Shown: positions 14,362-24,152, numbered from the stretch's first letter. The stretch: 50,232 nt of DNA from CAYLLN01 sp036496265 (GCA_036496265.1 DASXLL010000008.1:1-50232), one strand, 5' to 3'. The notes: generated by a model not told the origin, from the sequence alone. Translations and numbers: made by a program.

Positions 14362-16173
14362 ATGCGAATGATAGCGGCCAGTCGGGGTGTGTGGAGATGC
14401 GCGGCGGGCACGCTCGTGGTGTGGTTGGCGTGCTGGCTGGTTTTTGGCGGCGGGCTGCGGGAACCGCTCGCGCTTGGGCAGCAGCCGGCGAAGGCGAAAA
14501 AGAAAGGCCAAAAGAAAGCACCGAGCAAGAAGCCGGCTGCGGCGAAGCCTGCGGCGAATGAGTCATCGTCCAAAGCGTCAGAATCAAAGCCGGGCTACGA
14601 GACGATCAAGCTGGCGCACGGTCAGGAAGTGCATGTCGAGAAGTGGGGCGATACGTTTGAGGCTTATGAGTATCGGCCGTCGGTGGACCTGAACGACAAG
14701 AGCGTCGAAGAAGTGATTTGGTTTAACAAAATACCAGGAGGTCCGTCTGGCTTGACGCTTGATTCGAAGAGCGGCCATTTGTATTGGCCTCATGGGGATC
14801 GCGGCCCCACTGGCAGCAAGATCGCCAGATCAACGCTGGATGGGAAGCAAATTACGTTTCTGGTTCAGGGCTTAACAGCCCCGCGCGATTTAGTATTGGA
14901 CCTCGCGCATCGCAAAATGTTTTGGATTGACGGTGATGAGGCCCATCGCGAACTCAAGACAGCCGATTTCAATGGCAAAGGCGTGAAATCAATTGCCGAA
15001 GGATTGAACTATCCGCAAGGGTTGGCTGTCGATTCTGAGCGGGAAGAACTCTATTACTGGGAAGAGCCGGGGCGGATCGTTCGAGTGAAGACCGATGGCA
15101 CTGGGCAAAGCGAGTTCGTGTCGAAAGAACTCGACCCAGCGATCCACCACACGCCAAACGGGCTGTTCTGGAGTGACGAAGACCGCAAACTCTACTGGAT
15201 GAATTTTGGAGGGAAGGTGCGTCGCATGGCGGCGGACGCGGCTGCTCCCGAAGAACTATTTGATGCAAGTCTCCGGCAGCCGTTTCACAGTTTCTTCGTT
15301 GATGTTGCACAAAACCAAATTATCTATCCGGTCGATGGCGCGCAACTTATCCGATCGAGCCTTGACGGCTCTGAGCATGAGATCCTGGCAACGACAACAC
15401 TATGGAAGGACCTGTACACCCTTCCCCGAAAAGGCGTATCGCGGTCCGTTGCCGTCGATAAGCAGCGAGGCATGATCTATTTCTTAGGCGGCCATTATGA
15501 TGGCAGCTCGCCGCTTTCGTCTTTCTTTCGCATAAAATTGCCGCCGCCTTTGAAGCGGACGGTGCGCCCGGCGCCGCCGCTTATCACAAGCCTGATGCCG
15601 GAGGCCGTAAAGGCGGGTGAATCGCTAACGATTGCTGGCAAGTATTTAAGCGATGCGAAGGCCGTTACATTCGTGGATGATTCAACCTGTGAGCATAGGA
15701 GTACAAAGTTTCGTTCTGAGGACGATTATGTGTTGAAGGTGACCGTTCCGAAGCTCAGCGACCAATGCAGCCACCCTCTAATAATCGTCGAAACCCCGAG
15801 CGGTGTGACGATGACGTTACGCAGAGATTTGAAGGTGCTTAACAACTCCCATAGGCAGTACACAGACGACCGTTTTCAGCACGACACAATGCTTCAGCTT
15901 TGGCTGGAGGGTGGTGCGATGGCCGGTAAAATTGAGCACGCTGTCGTCTATATCGACACCGGAAGCAGGTTCGGGTCGGAGGCCAACGGGAGGAACACCG
16001 CCTTTATCAAGAACCGTACTCAGGCAGATGTACGGCTGGCCCATAATTGCATTTTTTATCACGAGCCGTTCGTCCGCATGGGGATTCAGGACGCGGATAC
16101 AACGCTGAAACTGCATCCCGTCCCCGCCATCCGCCCCAGCTTTCTCGACAAGCTCCTCACCTACGAACAGTAA
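14362..16173 (+). CDS. Secreted YWTD/NHL-like beta-propeller protein with an IPT/TIG domain
   Basis: The protein has 603 residues. The N-terminus has a basic patch and a hydrophobic segment ending near LALGQ, a likely signal peptide, followed by a Lys/Ala-rich linker (about 50-75). Repeats of the form hydrophobic-Y/F-W-hydrophobic (GHLYWPHGD, KMFWIDGD, ELYYWEEPG, KLYWMNFGG, MIYFLGG) spaced about 45 residues apart over 130-390 fit a six-bladed beta-propeller. PPLITSLMPEAVKAGESLTI starts an IPT/TIG immunoglobulin-like domain at about 405. The C-terminal 120 residues are unassigned. A carbohydrate- or protein-binding role is plausible but unproven. Confidence 0.85.
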   Translation: MRMIAASRGVWRCAAGTLVVWLACWLVFGGGLREPLALGQQPAKAKKKGQKKAPSKKPAAAKPAANESSSKASESKPGYETIKLAHGQEVHVEKWGDTFEAYEYRPSVDLNDKSVEEVIWFNKIPGGPSGLTLDSKSGHLYWPHGDRGPTGSKIARSTLDGKQITFLVQGLTAPRDLVLDLAHRKMFWIDGDEAHRELKTADFNGKGVKSIAEGLNYPQGLAVDSEREELYYWEEPGRIVRVKTDGTGQSEFVSKELDPAIHHTPNGLFWSDEDRKLYWMNFGGKVRRMAADAAAPEELFDASLRQPFHSFFVDVAQNQIIYPVDGAQLIRSSLDGSEHEILATTTLWKDLYTLPRKGVSRSVAVDKQRGMIYFLGGHYDGSSPLSSFFRIKLPPPLKRTVRPAPPLITSLMPEAVKAGESLTIAGKYLSDAKAVTFVDDSTCEHRSTKFRSEDDYVLKVTVPKLSDQCSHPLIIVETPSGVTMTLRRDLKVLNNSHRQYTDDRFQHDTMLQLWLEGGAMAGKIEHAVVYIDTGSRFGSEANGRNTAFIKNRTQADVRLAHNCIFYHEPFVRMGIQDADTTLKLHPVPAIRPSFLDKLLTYEQ

Positions 16174-16182
16174 CCCGCAATG

Positions 16183-16210
16183 CTCACGCAGAGGCGCAAG
16201 GGCGCAGAGG
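16183..16210 (+). repeat. GCAGAGGCGC-type repeat copy
   Basis: tcacgcagaggcgcaagggcgcagagg matches the left arm of the inverted pair at 14107 apart from one or two bases. It lies just after the beta-propeller gene. Confidence 0.75.
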
Positions 16211-16272
16211 AAGACAGGTCTTCGAGAATTGCGAGGACCGCTTTTTATGCTCTTGTGCAAGCCCTCGCTGCA

Positions 16273-16701
16273 CTAAATCCCTGCAGATCGAAAAGGATTG
16301 ACCACCATCACGCCGTCGTAACACTGCCCGTCGTTTAAGTCCTCGCTATAGACGGTTCCGCAGCCCATCTGCTTCGCCGCGGCAATGATGGCGGCGTCCC
16401 AGTAGCTAAGTTGGCATCGCTGGTGAATGCCGATGGCTGTGCGAATCAGCGCCGGTGTCATTTCCGTGATGGGATAAGCGAACCAAGACTCCAGCAGCGC
16501 CAGTGCGTCCGCACCTTTCAAACGAAACGGTCGTTTCGCCGATGTCGCGTTGACGTAGAACTCGGCAGCGACTTGAACCGACCATCCCCAGCGCTGCGTT
16601 AATAAAAGTTGCTGGGCCGACTCGCGCTTGGGGAGGAAAGCCGGATCTTCGTCGATGCTATACAGCAGGATGTTCGTATCAACGAAAACTTCGGCGGTCA
16701 T
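16273..16701 (-). CDS. PIN-domain ribonuclease toxin, VapC-like
   Basis: The 142-residue protein covers one PIN domain with all four acidic positions: Asp in VFVDTNILLY, Glu in AAEFYV, and Asp in SYWDAAIIAAA and TVYSEDLNDG. VapC toxins are Mg-dependent RNases that cut tRNA or rRNA. The gene overlaps the preceding antitoxin gene by 23 bases, a sign of translational coupling. Unlike the damaged PIN gene at 13611, this one is intact. Confidence 0.9.
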   Translation of the reverse strand: MTAEVFVDTNILLYSIDEDPAFLPKRESAQQLLLTQRWGWSVQVAAEFYVNATSAKRPFRLKGADALALLESWFAYPITEMTPALIRTAIGIHQRCQLSYWDAAIIAAAKQMGCGTVYSEDLNDGQCYDGVMVVNPFRSAGI

Positions 16702-16930
16702 AGAGTTCCTCGCGGGAGAGCTTCGGCGTCATTCGGAAACCCTTGACGCTGCGAAACAGCTCGCGCATTTTCGCCCGCGCCGCGGTGAGCACCGCGTCCT
16801 CGATAGGAGGCCCCTCCTCCGCGACACGCGTAATCGTCACCTCCACTTTCGTCCCCGGCTCGAAAGGAACGCCCGCGACGCGCACTTGCCCTTCGGCTTC
16901 GACCAGCGCAGAAGTTTCAAAAGTGTTCAT
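16679..16930 (-). CDS. Putative antitoxin preceding the PIN toxin
   Basis: This 83-residue protein has a beta-rich N-terminal half (VEAEGQVRVAGVPFEPGTKVEVTI) that resembles small antitoxin-type DNA-binding domains, and a basic, helical C-terminal half that would bind the toxin. The family is not recognised with certainty; assignment comes from its position and the 23-base overlap with the PIN gene. Confidence 0.75.
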   Translation of the reverse strand: MNTFETSALVEAEGQVRVAGVPFEPGTKVEVTITRVAEEGPPIEDAVLTAARAKMRELFRSVKGFRMTPKLSREELYDRRSFR

Positions 16931-17135
16931 CGTTGGCGTCTCATCAGTGGACGATAATTCATTGTCCCACCCCGGCCGGCGGAGGGCAAGTTGTCGCGGG
17001 ACGGTTGGCCTGCCCGCAAGATCCTCGACTGGGCTCAGCGGATCGCCGAATGCGCACTGCGACTGCCCGAGGCTCGATTTTCAGAACTGCGGACGGCGCG
17101 GAAAACGCGGATTTCAGCGTCTCATTCAGGCACGA

Positions 17136-17630
17136 TCAGTTGATGTCCATCTCGGAATTCGCAACCAGCGTCGCCGCAATCAACTCCAGCCCACTCGCAT
17201 CCGTTCGATCGAATCGGCCAACAGCAGGGCTGTCTAAATCCAGAACGCCAAGCAGCTTCCCCTCTTTCATCAGCGGCACAACAATTTCCGACTTCGACGC
17301 CGCATCGCACGCAATGTGCCCCGGGAATTCATGCACATTCGCCACGATCAGCGTTTTCTTCGCCACGGCGGCCGCGCCGCAAACTCCCTTTCCCGGTCCA
17401 ATCCGCACACAAGCCGGCTTCCCCTGAAACGGTCCCAGCACCAAATCCGAACCCTTCAAAAAATAAAACCCGGCCCAATTCAACTGTGGCAGCGACTGAT
17501 ACAACAGCGCCGCGCAGTTCGCTGTGTTCGCAATAAAGTCCCGCTCTCCTGCCAGCAATGCCGCCAGTTCCTTGTGTACTTGCGAATACAACGCGACCTT
17601 GTCGAGAACTTCCGCGTTTTTGACTGACAT
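17136..17630 (-). CDS. msrC: Free methionine-(R)-sulfoxide reductase, GAF-domain type
   Basis: The 164-residue protein is a single GAF domain of the fRMsr type. It contains NWAGFYFLKG, LVLGPFQGKPACVRI, GKGVCG and GHIACDAASKSEIVVPL. The three cysteines in ACVRI, GVCG and HIACD match the catalytic and resolving cysteines of the E. coli MsrC/YebR family. It reduces free methionine-R-sulfoxide with thioredoxin, protecting against oxidative damage. Start chosen at 17630 (MSVKNAEVL); 17639 (MHFMSVKN) is possible, and neither has a good Shine-Dalgarno. Confidence 0.92.
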   Translation of the reverse strand: MSVKNAEVLDKVALYSQVHKELAALLAGERDFIANTANCAALLYQSLPQLNWAGFYFLKGSDLVLGPFQGKPACVRIGPGKGVCGAAAVAKKTLIVANVHEFPGHIACDAASKSEIVVPLMKEGKLLGVLDLDSPAVGRFDRTDASGLELIAATLVANSEMDIN

Positions 17631-17659
17631 AAAGTGCATCGTCAATCCAGTTAAAAAAT

Positions 17660-17764
17660 GAACCGCGGATGGCGCGGAGAGCACGGATTTGTTCAGACCA
17701 TTAATGCGAACGATTAGGAGTTGCGGCCAGCTTTATCCGCGTCAATCCGGAAAATCCGCGGTTC
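17660..17764. repeat. Inverted CCGCGGAT repeat pair
   Basis: gaaccgcggat at 17660-17670 is the exact reverse complement of atccgcggttc at 17754-17764, and further ccgcg and cggat words lie between them. A related half copy is at 41167-41193. It fills the gap between the msrC-like gene and the CurA-like gene. Confidence 0.7.
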
Positions 17765-17789
17765 TTTCACCCGTCTACGTGCGCGCTGA

Positions 17790-18833
17790 TTAACACGTGG
17801 CGACCTTTCCCGGCTCCTTCCCCACCCGAATAATCTTCTTCCCAAAATTCTCGCCGCGCAACAAACCAATCAACTCTCGCGGCGCATTTTCCAACCCCTC
17901 CGTAATATCCTCCTTGTATTTGATCCGCCCCTCGCCAACCCAACCACTCACATCGGCCAAAAACTGCATCATCTGCGACGCAAAATCCCACACGATGAAT
18001 CCGCGAAACGTCAGCCGCTTGACCAGAATCTGCTGCATCAAGAGCGGCACCCGATCGCGACCGATAGGCAACTCCGTCGCGTTGTAATTGGCAATCAGTC
18101 CGCACACGGGAATACGGGCAAAGTCGTTCAAAAGCGGCAGCACCGCATCAAACACCGCGCCGCTCACGTTTTCGAAGTAAATATCGATGCCCCGCGGACA
18201 AGCCGCCGCCAACTTCCCCGCCAAATCCGCCTCACGATGATCCAGGCACTCATCGAATCCCAACTCTTCCTTCACAAACCGACATTTCTCCGCTCCACCC
18301 GCAATTCCAACAACGCGGCAGCCTTTAATCCGCCCAATTTGCCCCACCACCGAACCCACCGCACCCGAAGCCGCCGCCACCACCAGCGTCTCTCCCTCCT
18401 TCGGCTGCCCAATATTCAGCAGCCCCGTATAAGCCGTCATCCCCGGCATCCCGAGCACGCCCAGCGCATACGACAGCGGCCGCAGCGCCCGATCAATCTT
18501 CCGCACTCCCTTCCCATCCGAAATCGCAAACTCCTGCCAGCCCACACCGGCGAACACAACATCCCCCGGCCGATACTTCGGCAAATTCGACTCCATCACC
18601 TCCGCCACCACCCGCCCCTCCATCACATGCCCAATTTCCACCGGCGCCGCATACGACTTCGCGTCGCTCATTCGCCCGCGCATGTACGGATCCAGCGACA
18701 GATAGATCGACCGCAGAAGCATTTGCCCGTCACCGGGATGTGGAACCGGCGTTTCCACAAGGCGAAAATTTTCCGGCACCGGCTCTCCATGCGGCCGCGA
18801 GATGAGCAGAATCTGTCGATTTACCTGAGCCAT
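17790..18833 (-). CDS. Zinc-free NADP-dependent oxidoreductase, CurA/LTB4 dehydrogenase type
   Basis: This 347-residue protein matches the medium-chain dehydrogenase subgroup of CurA and leukotriene B4 12-hydroxydehydrogenases. It begins MAQVNRQILLISRPHGEPVPENFRL, carries SLDPYMRGRMSD in the substrate domain and AASGAVGSVVGQIGRIKGC as the NADP-binding glycine motif, and lacks the zinc ligands of alcohol dehydrogenases. The reaction is NADPH-dependent reduction of an enone-type double bond; the natural substrate is unknown. Predicted cytoplasmic. Confidence 0.92.
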   Translation of the reverse strand: MAQVNRQILLISRPHGEPVPENFRLVETPVPHPGDGQMLLRSIYLSLDPYMRGRMSDAKSYAAPVEIGHVMEGRVVAEVMESNLPKYRPGDVVFAGVGWQEFAISDGKGVRKIDRALRPLSYALGVLGMPGMTAYTGLLNIGQPKEGETLVVAAASGAVGSVVGQIGRIKGCRVVGIAGGAEKCRFVKEELGFDECLDHREADLAGKLAAACPRGIDIYFENVSGAVFDAVLPLLNDFARIPVCGLIANYNATELPIGRDRVPLLMQQILVKRLTFRGFIVWDFASQMMQFLADVSGWVGEGRIKYKEDITEGLENAPRELIGLLRGENFGKKIIRVGKEPGKVATC

Positions 18834-18867
18834 AACGGATTTCCTTCAAGCTACGCGACGTGACCTC

Positions 18868-18928
18868 ACACCAACCCGAAGCGTAAGCAAGCGATCCCAC
18901 ACTAACCCGAAGCGTTAGCAAGGGACGC
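18868..18928 (+). repeat. Two tandem copies of an ACCCGAAGCGT repeat
   Basis: Two consecutive units of about 30 bases share aacccgaagcgt-agcaag: acaccaacccgaagcgtaag, then acactaacccgaagcgttag. They lie between the divergent CurA-like and FAD-enzyme genes and contain no gene. Confidence 0.75.
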
Positions 18929-19094
18929 TCTTTCGACGTGCAGGCGTCTCGATGGCAACCGCGCATTGTATCCGCTAGATTCAATCGAAAACTTCGAGGT
19001 GAATCATGCATCGCAGAGCCTTTCTCACTCGATCCACCTCCGCGACCGCCCGACTCGGATAGGAATGAGCTTCTCTAACGGAACAAAACCCGCA

Positions 19095-21248
19095 ATGACC
19101 CCCTTTCAACGACGCTGCGTTGCTTGTCCGGCTTTGTTCATGCTCTTGTGCAGCTCGACTAGCGCTCAACAGCCGGCCAGCACAATCGCCTCCCCCCAAT
19201 TCGACCTCGTCATCTACGGCGGCACATGCGCCGCCGTCACTGCCGCAGTGCAGGCCAAAAAAATGGGCAAGTCCGTCGTTATCGTCTGCCCTGACAAACA
19301 CCTCGGCGGCCTCTCTAGCGGTGGTCTCGGCTGGACCGACACCGGCAACAAAGCTGTCATCGGCGGCCTCGCTCGTGAGTTCTATCACCGCGTCTGGAAA
19401 CACTACGAAGAGCCATCCGCCTGGAAATGGCAGACGAAGGACCAATACGGCAACAAGGGCCAAGGCACCCCCGCCATCGACGGCAGTCAGCGAACGATGT
19501 GGATTTTCGAGCCCCACGCCGCCGAGCAAGTCTTCGAAGACCTGATCAAGGAATACAAAATCCCCGTTCATCGCGATGGATGGCTCGATCGCACCGCCGG
19601 CGTGACCAAAACCGGCCCGCGCATCTCGGCAATCAAGACGCTCAGCGGCAAGCAATTCACCGGCCGCATCTTTATTGACACGACCTACGAAGGCGACCTG
19701 CTCGCCGCTGCCGGTGTCGATTACACCGTCGGCCGCGAAGCCAATTCCACTTACGGCGAAGAGCACAACGGCGTCCAAACTGGCGTCTTGCACCACCACC
19801 ATCATTTCGGTGCCGTCAAAGAAAAAATCAGCCCCTACGTAATCCCAGGCGACCCCAAAAGCGGCGTCCTGCCGCGAATCAGCACCGCCCCACCCGGCGA
19901 ACCCGGCACGGCAGACAAACGAGTCCAAGCCTACTGTTACCGCATGTGCCTCACCGACCACGAACCCAACCGTGTCGAATTCCCCAAACCCGATGGCTAC
20001 GACGCCAAGCAATACGAGCTACTTCTAAGGATCTTCAACGCTGGCTGGCGCGAAACATTCGAAAAATTCGACCCCATCCCCAACCACAAGACGGACACCA
20101 ACAACCACGGCCCCTTCAGCACCGACAACATCGGATTCAACTACGACTATCCCGATGCCTCCTACGACCGCCGCCACGAAATCCTCCGTGAGCATCGCCA
20201 ATATCAACAAGGCTGGCTCTACTTCATCGCCAACGATCCTCGTGTTCCGCAGGATGTGCAGCAAGCCATGAAAAAATGGGGCCTCTCGAAAGACGAGTTC
20301 ACCGACAACGGCAACTGGCCGCACCAAATCTACGTCCGCGAAGCGCGCCGCATGATCGGCTCGTTCGTCATGACCGAAAACGAGCTCCGCAAAAAAAAGC
20401 CGACGCCTGATTCCGTCGGCATGGGCTCCTACACGATCGACTCGCACAACGTCCAGCGCTATATCACGCCCGAAGGCTACGTCCAAAACGAAGGCGACAT
20501 CGGCGTACCCACCAACGGCCCCTACGAAATCGCCTATGGATCGCTAACGCCCAAGAAAACCCAGTGCGAAAACCTCCTCGTCCCCGTCTGCCTCTCCAGC
20601 ACGCACATCGCCTTCGGCTCCATCCGCATGGAGCCCGTCTTCATGATCCTCGGCCAATCCGCCGCCACCGCCGCCGCCCTTGCCATCGACGCCAAACAAG
20701 CCGTGCAAGACGTCCCCTACGCCAAGCTCCGCGAGCGGCTCTTGGCCGACGGCCAGATCCTGGAATCCACCAGCACCGCCTCCGCGGCCGACGAACGTAA
20801 AAAACGCGACACCGTTGATTTGAAAAAACTGCCCGGCATCGTCATCGACGACGAAAACGCCAAGCTCACCGGCAACTGGAAAATCAGCCGGGCCGCCTCC
20901 TCATTCATCGGCAACGGCTACCAACACGATCAAGACGCTCGCGACGGCCATGCCAGCGCCCGCTTCGAAGCCAAGCTCCCCGCCGCCGGCCAATACGAAG
21001 TTCGCCTCGCCTATCCACCCAACAACAACCGCTCCTCAAAAACCACCGTCGAAATCGAGCACGCCAACGGCCGCGAATCCAAAATCATCAATCAGCGCCA
21101 AGACCCACCCCTCGAAGGCAACTTCATCTCCCTCGGCACTTACACATTTACCACCGACCACCCCGCCACCATCACCATCTCCAACCGCAACTCCGACGGC
21201 TACGTCGTCATCGACGCCGTCCAATTCCTCCCCGCCAGCAGCAAGTAA
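19095..21248 (+). CDS. Secreted FAD-dependent oxidoreductase
   Basis: This 717-residue protein starts with a probable signal peptide (MTPFQRRCVACPALFMLLCS). A FAD-binding Rossmann motif follows in a modified form: FDLVIYGGTCAAVTAAVQAKKMGKSVVIV, with GGTCAA in place of the usual GxGxxG, as in the FAD_oxidored family. HLGGLSSGGLGWTD is also typical. The enzymatic core ends near residue 600. The last 130 residues (TGNWKISRAASSFIGNGY to VVIDAVQFLP) form a beta-sandwich resembling golvesin/xanthan-lyase C-terminal domains. Substrates of this family are largely unknown, probably carbohydrate-related. An upstream in-frame ATG at 19065 is an alternative start. Confidence 0.87.
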   Translation: MTPFQRRCVACPALFMLLCSSTSAQQPASTIASPQFDLVIYGGTCAAVTAAVQAKKMGKSVVIVCPDKHLGGLSSGGLGWTDTGNKAVIGGLAREFYHRVWKHYEEPSAWKWQTKDQYGNKGQGTPAIDGSQRTMWIFEPHAAEQVFEDLIKEYKIPVHRDGWLDRTAGVTKTGPRISAIKTLSGKQFTGRIFIDTTYEGDLLAAAGVDYTVGREANSTYGEEHNGVQTGVLHHHHHFGAVKEKISPYVIPGDPKSGVLPRISTAPPGEPGTADKRVQAYCYRMCLTDHEPNRVEFPKPDGYDAKQYELLLRIFNAGWRETFEKFDPIPNHKTDTNNHGPFSTDNIGFNYDYPDASYDRRHEILREHRQYQQGWLYFIANDPRVPQDVQQAMKKWGLSKDEFTDNGNWPHQIYVREARRMIGSFVMTENELRKKKPTPDSVGMGSYTIDSHNVQRYITPEGYVQNEGDIGVPTNGPYEIAYGSLTPKKTQCENLLVPVCLSSTHIAFGSIRMEPVFMILGQSAATAAALAIDAKQAVQDVPYAKLRERLLADGQILESTSTASAADERKKRDTVDLKKLPGIVIDDENAKLTGNWKISRAASSFIGNGYQHDQDARDGHASARFEAKLPAAGQYEVRLAYPPNNNRSSKTTVEIEHANGRESKIINQRQDPPLEGNFISLGTYTFTTDHPATITISNRNSDGYVVIDAVQFLPASSK

Positions 21249-21283
21249 TCGAAATGATGGCCCATCCCAAAAAACAAAAACTA

Positions 21284-21330
21284 GCTCCCTTCTCCCCCGG
21301 TACTCCGGGGGAGAAGGGTTGGGGATGAGG
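21284..21330. repeat. CTCCC...GGGAG hairpin repeat
   Basis: cccttctcccccgg / ccgggggagaaggg form a stem with a short loop, followed by ttggggatgagggg. It lies between the FAD enzyme and the convergent ceramidase-like gene, where it could also act as a terminator. A related element lies inside the coding sequence at 48337-48368. Confidence 0.75.
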
Positions 21331-21404
21331 GGCTGATGGTGTCAATAACCGGCCAATAGTGCCATCGCGAACCTGTTTTCCACAACCCATTCTGGTCCGC
21401 TTAA

Positions 21405-22850
21405 TCATTTGCTCGCGCTCTTCAACTCCTCCGACATCCCCACCAACTCCCCCAACAACTTATCCGACGCGTCCGCCTCCAACCGATTCGTCCCCAGCCA
21501 CGTCTCATACCCGCCCAGCTTGTGCTGCCGCGGCGTCGGCAAATAACCGAAATAACCGTGATTCAGCTCCACCATAAACGCCGGCTTGATCGCACTCCGC
21601 TGCTTGAACTCGAGTCCAATCTCGCAAAACACCTCACACGGCATCGTGCCCACACAAACATCGCCAATCCGCAGCGCCTGCACGGGAACCGTCGTCGTCT
21701 CCGGATAATCCGCCAGGCGCAGCGTCCGCTGGGCATAGATGTAAGACAAATCTGCCCCCCGTTGCACCTTCGGCCCGGCGGCCACAGTCTCCTTCGCCCA
21801 CGTCAACTGCTCCTCCGTCGGATGTCGCCACTTCAATGTCGGCTCCCGATACCGCGCATCCAAGGTCACATCACCGCGATACTTCAACTTATCCAGCGAG
21901 CCAAAAACCTTCTCCGCCACATCATCCGCCACAAACCGCATCTGCTCATAAGGCTTCTGTCTCGGCCGCGGCTCTCGAAAATTGATATTGTTGATGTCAC
22001 CACTCGTCCCATTCGCCATCAGCGCCACAAACGGCGGGTCATGCTCCTCTCCCTTCACCAGCCGCGCCAACTGACGGCAATACATCCCGTAGTAATCCGC
22101 CGAAATGTCCCCGCTGCCCACCCCACCCACATAATGCAGCGAATAAGCCGAAAACACGGAAATGAACGAGCCGCCCGGCTCCCGAAAAGCAAACAATGAG
22201 ATTGTCGGATCAGTCGGCCCTGCCGGCTCAACCAGATTCTCATTCCCCGCCCCCGGATTCATCTTCACCATATCAATGCCGCCAAACGGGTTCGCCGGCA
22301 TCGTCCCCGGCTTCAAATACCACCGCCGATTGAACACATGCTCCGGTGCCTCCACCGTTCCAAACGCCATCTCCGCCGGCCGCAAATTGTGAATCGCTCG
22401 CGCCACGCCATCTGCAATCCTCCGCGCAACAAAACTCTGATAATCATCCAGCTTCTGTTCGTACTGAATTCGATCTTGCCCCATCGCACTCGATGCCGAA
22501 TGCGTATGCGTCGCCGAAATCAGCACCTGCGAAGCCGGAATCTTCGACCGCTCCGCAATAATCCGCCGCGCCTCGTCGCTCACCAGCCGATGAATTCCCA
22601 GCAAATCACAAACAACCAGTGCCAGTCGCGTCTTTCCGTCATCCAGCACCAAACACCGCGCATGAAGCTCATCATGCACGTTCGTCGATGGCAACGGCGA
22701 AAACCCGCCCACAATGCTTTCGCCCAGCGGCGGCGTAATATTGCTCGCGGCTGCTCCAACCTTAAACGACTGCGCCTGCAGCGCGCCATTCGTGACTCCC
22801 ACGTCCACGACGCTCAGCAAAAACGCGACGATCCACAAGCAACGTGACAT
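21405..22850 (-). CDS. Neutral/alkaline ceramidase-like secreted protein, copy 1
   Basis: The 481-residue protein from ATG 22850 (MSRCLWIVAFLLSVVDVGVT) has a signal peptide. AAGGA lies about nine bases before this ATG, so the upstream in-frame start is less likely. The mature protein begins FKVGAAASNITPPLG, the typical N-terminus of neutral/alkaline non-lysosomal ceramidase-like domains, and has the zinc-site motif ISATHTHSASS. Family members cleave the amide bond of ceramide, but many planctomycete homologues are annotated only by the domain and may act on other amides. A second copy is at 39730. Confidence 0.87.
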   Translation of the reverse strand: MSRCLWIVAFLLSVVDVGVTNGALQAQSFKVGAAASNITPPLGESIVGGFSPLPSTNVHDELHARCLVLDDGKTRLALVVCDLLGIHRLVSDEARRIIAERSKIPASQVLISATHTHSASSAMGQDRIQYEQKLDDYQSFVARRIADGVARAIHNLRPAEMAFGTVEAPEHVFNRRWYLKPGTMPANPFGGIDMVKMNPGAGNENLVEPAGPTDPTISLFAFREPGGSFISVFSAYSLHYVGGVGSGDISADYYGMYCRQLARLVKGEEHDPPFVALMANGTSGDINNINFREPRPRQKPYEQMRFVADDVAEKVFGSLDKLKYRGDVTLDARYREPTLKWRHPTEEQLTWAKETVAAGPKVQRGADLSYIYAQRTLRLADYPETTTVPVQALRIGDVCVGTMPCEVFCEIGLEFKQRSAIKPAFMVELNHGYFGYLPTPRQHKLGGYETWLGTNRLEADASDKLLGELVGMSEELKSASK

Positions 22851-22949
22851 CTCAATGGCGTCCTTATTCAAGGCCGCAAAACGGCTGTGGAAAGTATGAT
22901 AACCGCCCGTCCCACGAACGAAGAGTAGCGGCAGGCAACCGAAATGAAA

Positions 22950-24152
22950 TCACGCCGCCCGCTTCGACGTGCGGAGCATGGCCAGACTGGCATAGCAAGC
23001 TTCGCGGCAGGCCCGCTCGCGCGGGTCATCGAATAAATAGAAACCCATCTTATTGGTGACGTAGGCAAAACTCAGTCCAGCGACTGGATCGGCCATGCCA
23101 AAGCAGCCGCCCGCGCCCGGGCAACCAAAAGCGCTTGCGTCAACGCCAAACTTCATGGCCCGGCTCGGCCGCGAAAACCCAAACCCGTAGTTCGTGTCGA
23201 TCGTCAGCACAGTATCAATCGTTCCGCCGCCCGGGGCAACTGCGGGGGCGAATAACTCGCGTCGCGTCTCAGCCGAGATTCCCAATTCCCGTCCGTCGCC
23301 GGCTAGCGCACTGTAAATCTTGGCGATGGCGCGGGCCTGCCCAAAACCATTGGCGGCCGGAATCTCCAATCCTCGATACGCCGAGCCGCCAATATGTGCC
23401 GGATTATGCAAACCCAAGATGTTGACCGAGCGCGCCACCAGCGACCGCGGCCAGATTCCCGCCAACACCATGGCCGGCGGCATCGCGCCCAAATGCCGCA
23501 GCAGCGCCAGTCGGTGAAAGCCATCCGTGACGGCCAGTTCCTCATCAGCGACATCCGCCGGCAGTCCAATGTGGAACTCGACGTTCAGCGGCCGTGCAAT
23601 CTCATCTCGGAAAAACTGCCCAATCGTCCGGCGCTGCGGATCGACCCGCCGCAGAAGCTCGCTTTGATACCAGCCCAGCGTCAACGTGTGATAACCGTGT
23701 CTCGCGCCCGGCATCCATGCGGGCCTTTGCCGAGCGAGAACCTCAGCGAGCTTGTCGGGGCTGGCCAGCAAATCCACCGTCAGCGGCTGATCGACTGAAA
23801 TCAGCCCCGCTTCATGATTGAGGAGCTGCCGAACGGTAATCCGCTCTTTGCCAGCCTGGCCAAATTCTGGCCAATAATAGGCCACCGGCGCGTCCAGCTC
23901 AAACAACCCTCGACTATGCGCGACCACGAGGGCCGCCGCCGCCATTCCCTTGGTCACCGAGAACGTCAGCGCCAGTGTATCCCTATCCCACGTCGCGCCC
24001 GCCGCTCGCTTCCCGCCCCATAAATCGACAACCTTCCGCCCCTGAAAATAAACGCAGCAGCCGGCCCCTTTTTCGTTCCGTCGAGTGAAATTCCGCTCGA
24101 ATTCGGTTCGCACCGACTCGAACTCAGGAGCACAGTAGCCGTCGCTAAACAT
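22950..24152 (-). CDS. Serine hydrolase, class C beta-lactamase/EstB-like
   Basis: The 400-residue protein has no signal peptide. The catalytic S-x-x-K is SVTK at residues 65-68, in the context LTFSVTKGMAAAAL. The second motif is the Tyr at 154 in HGYHTLTLGWYQSE; the usual Asn is replaced by Thr, as in carboxylesterases of family VIII (EstB group). GCPGAGGCFGMADP near the C-terminus is where this group has its third element. Esterase activity is more likely than beta-lactam hydrolysis. It is unrelated in detail to the serine hydrolase at 9965. Confidence 0.86.
   Translation of the reverse strand: MFSDGYCAPEFESVRTEFERNFTRRNEKGAGCCVYFQGRKVVDLWGGKRAAGATWDRDTLALTFSVTKGMAAAALVVAHSRGLFELDAPVAYYWPEFGQAGKERITVRQLLNHEAGLISVDQPLTVDLLASPDKLAEVLARQRPAWMPGARHGYHTLTLGWYQSELLRRVDPQRRTIGQFFRDEIARPLNVEFHIGLPADVADEELAVTDGFHRLALLRHLGAMPPAMVLAGIWPRSLVARSVNILGLHNPAHIGGSAYRGLEIPAANGFGQARAIAKIYSALAGDGRELGISAETRRELFAPAVAPGGGTIDTVLTIDTNYGFGFSRPSRAMKFGVDASAFGCPGAGGCFGMADPVAGLSFAYVTNKMGFYLFDDPRERACREACYASLAMLRTSKRAA

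Noticed and set aside
13411..16930. Defence island based on two toxin-antitoxin loci
   Set aside because: One toxin gene is broken, the loci are separated by a secreted beta-propeller gene, and no restriction, CRISPR or other defence gene is present.
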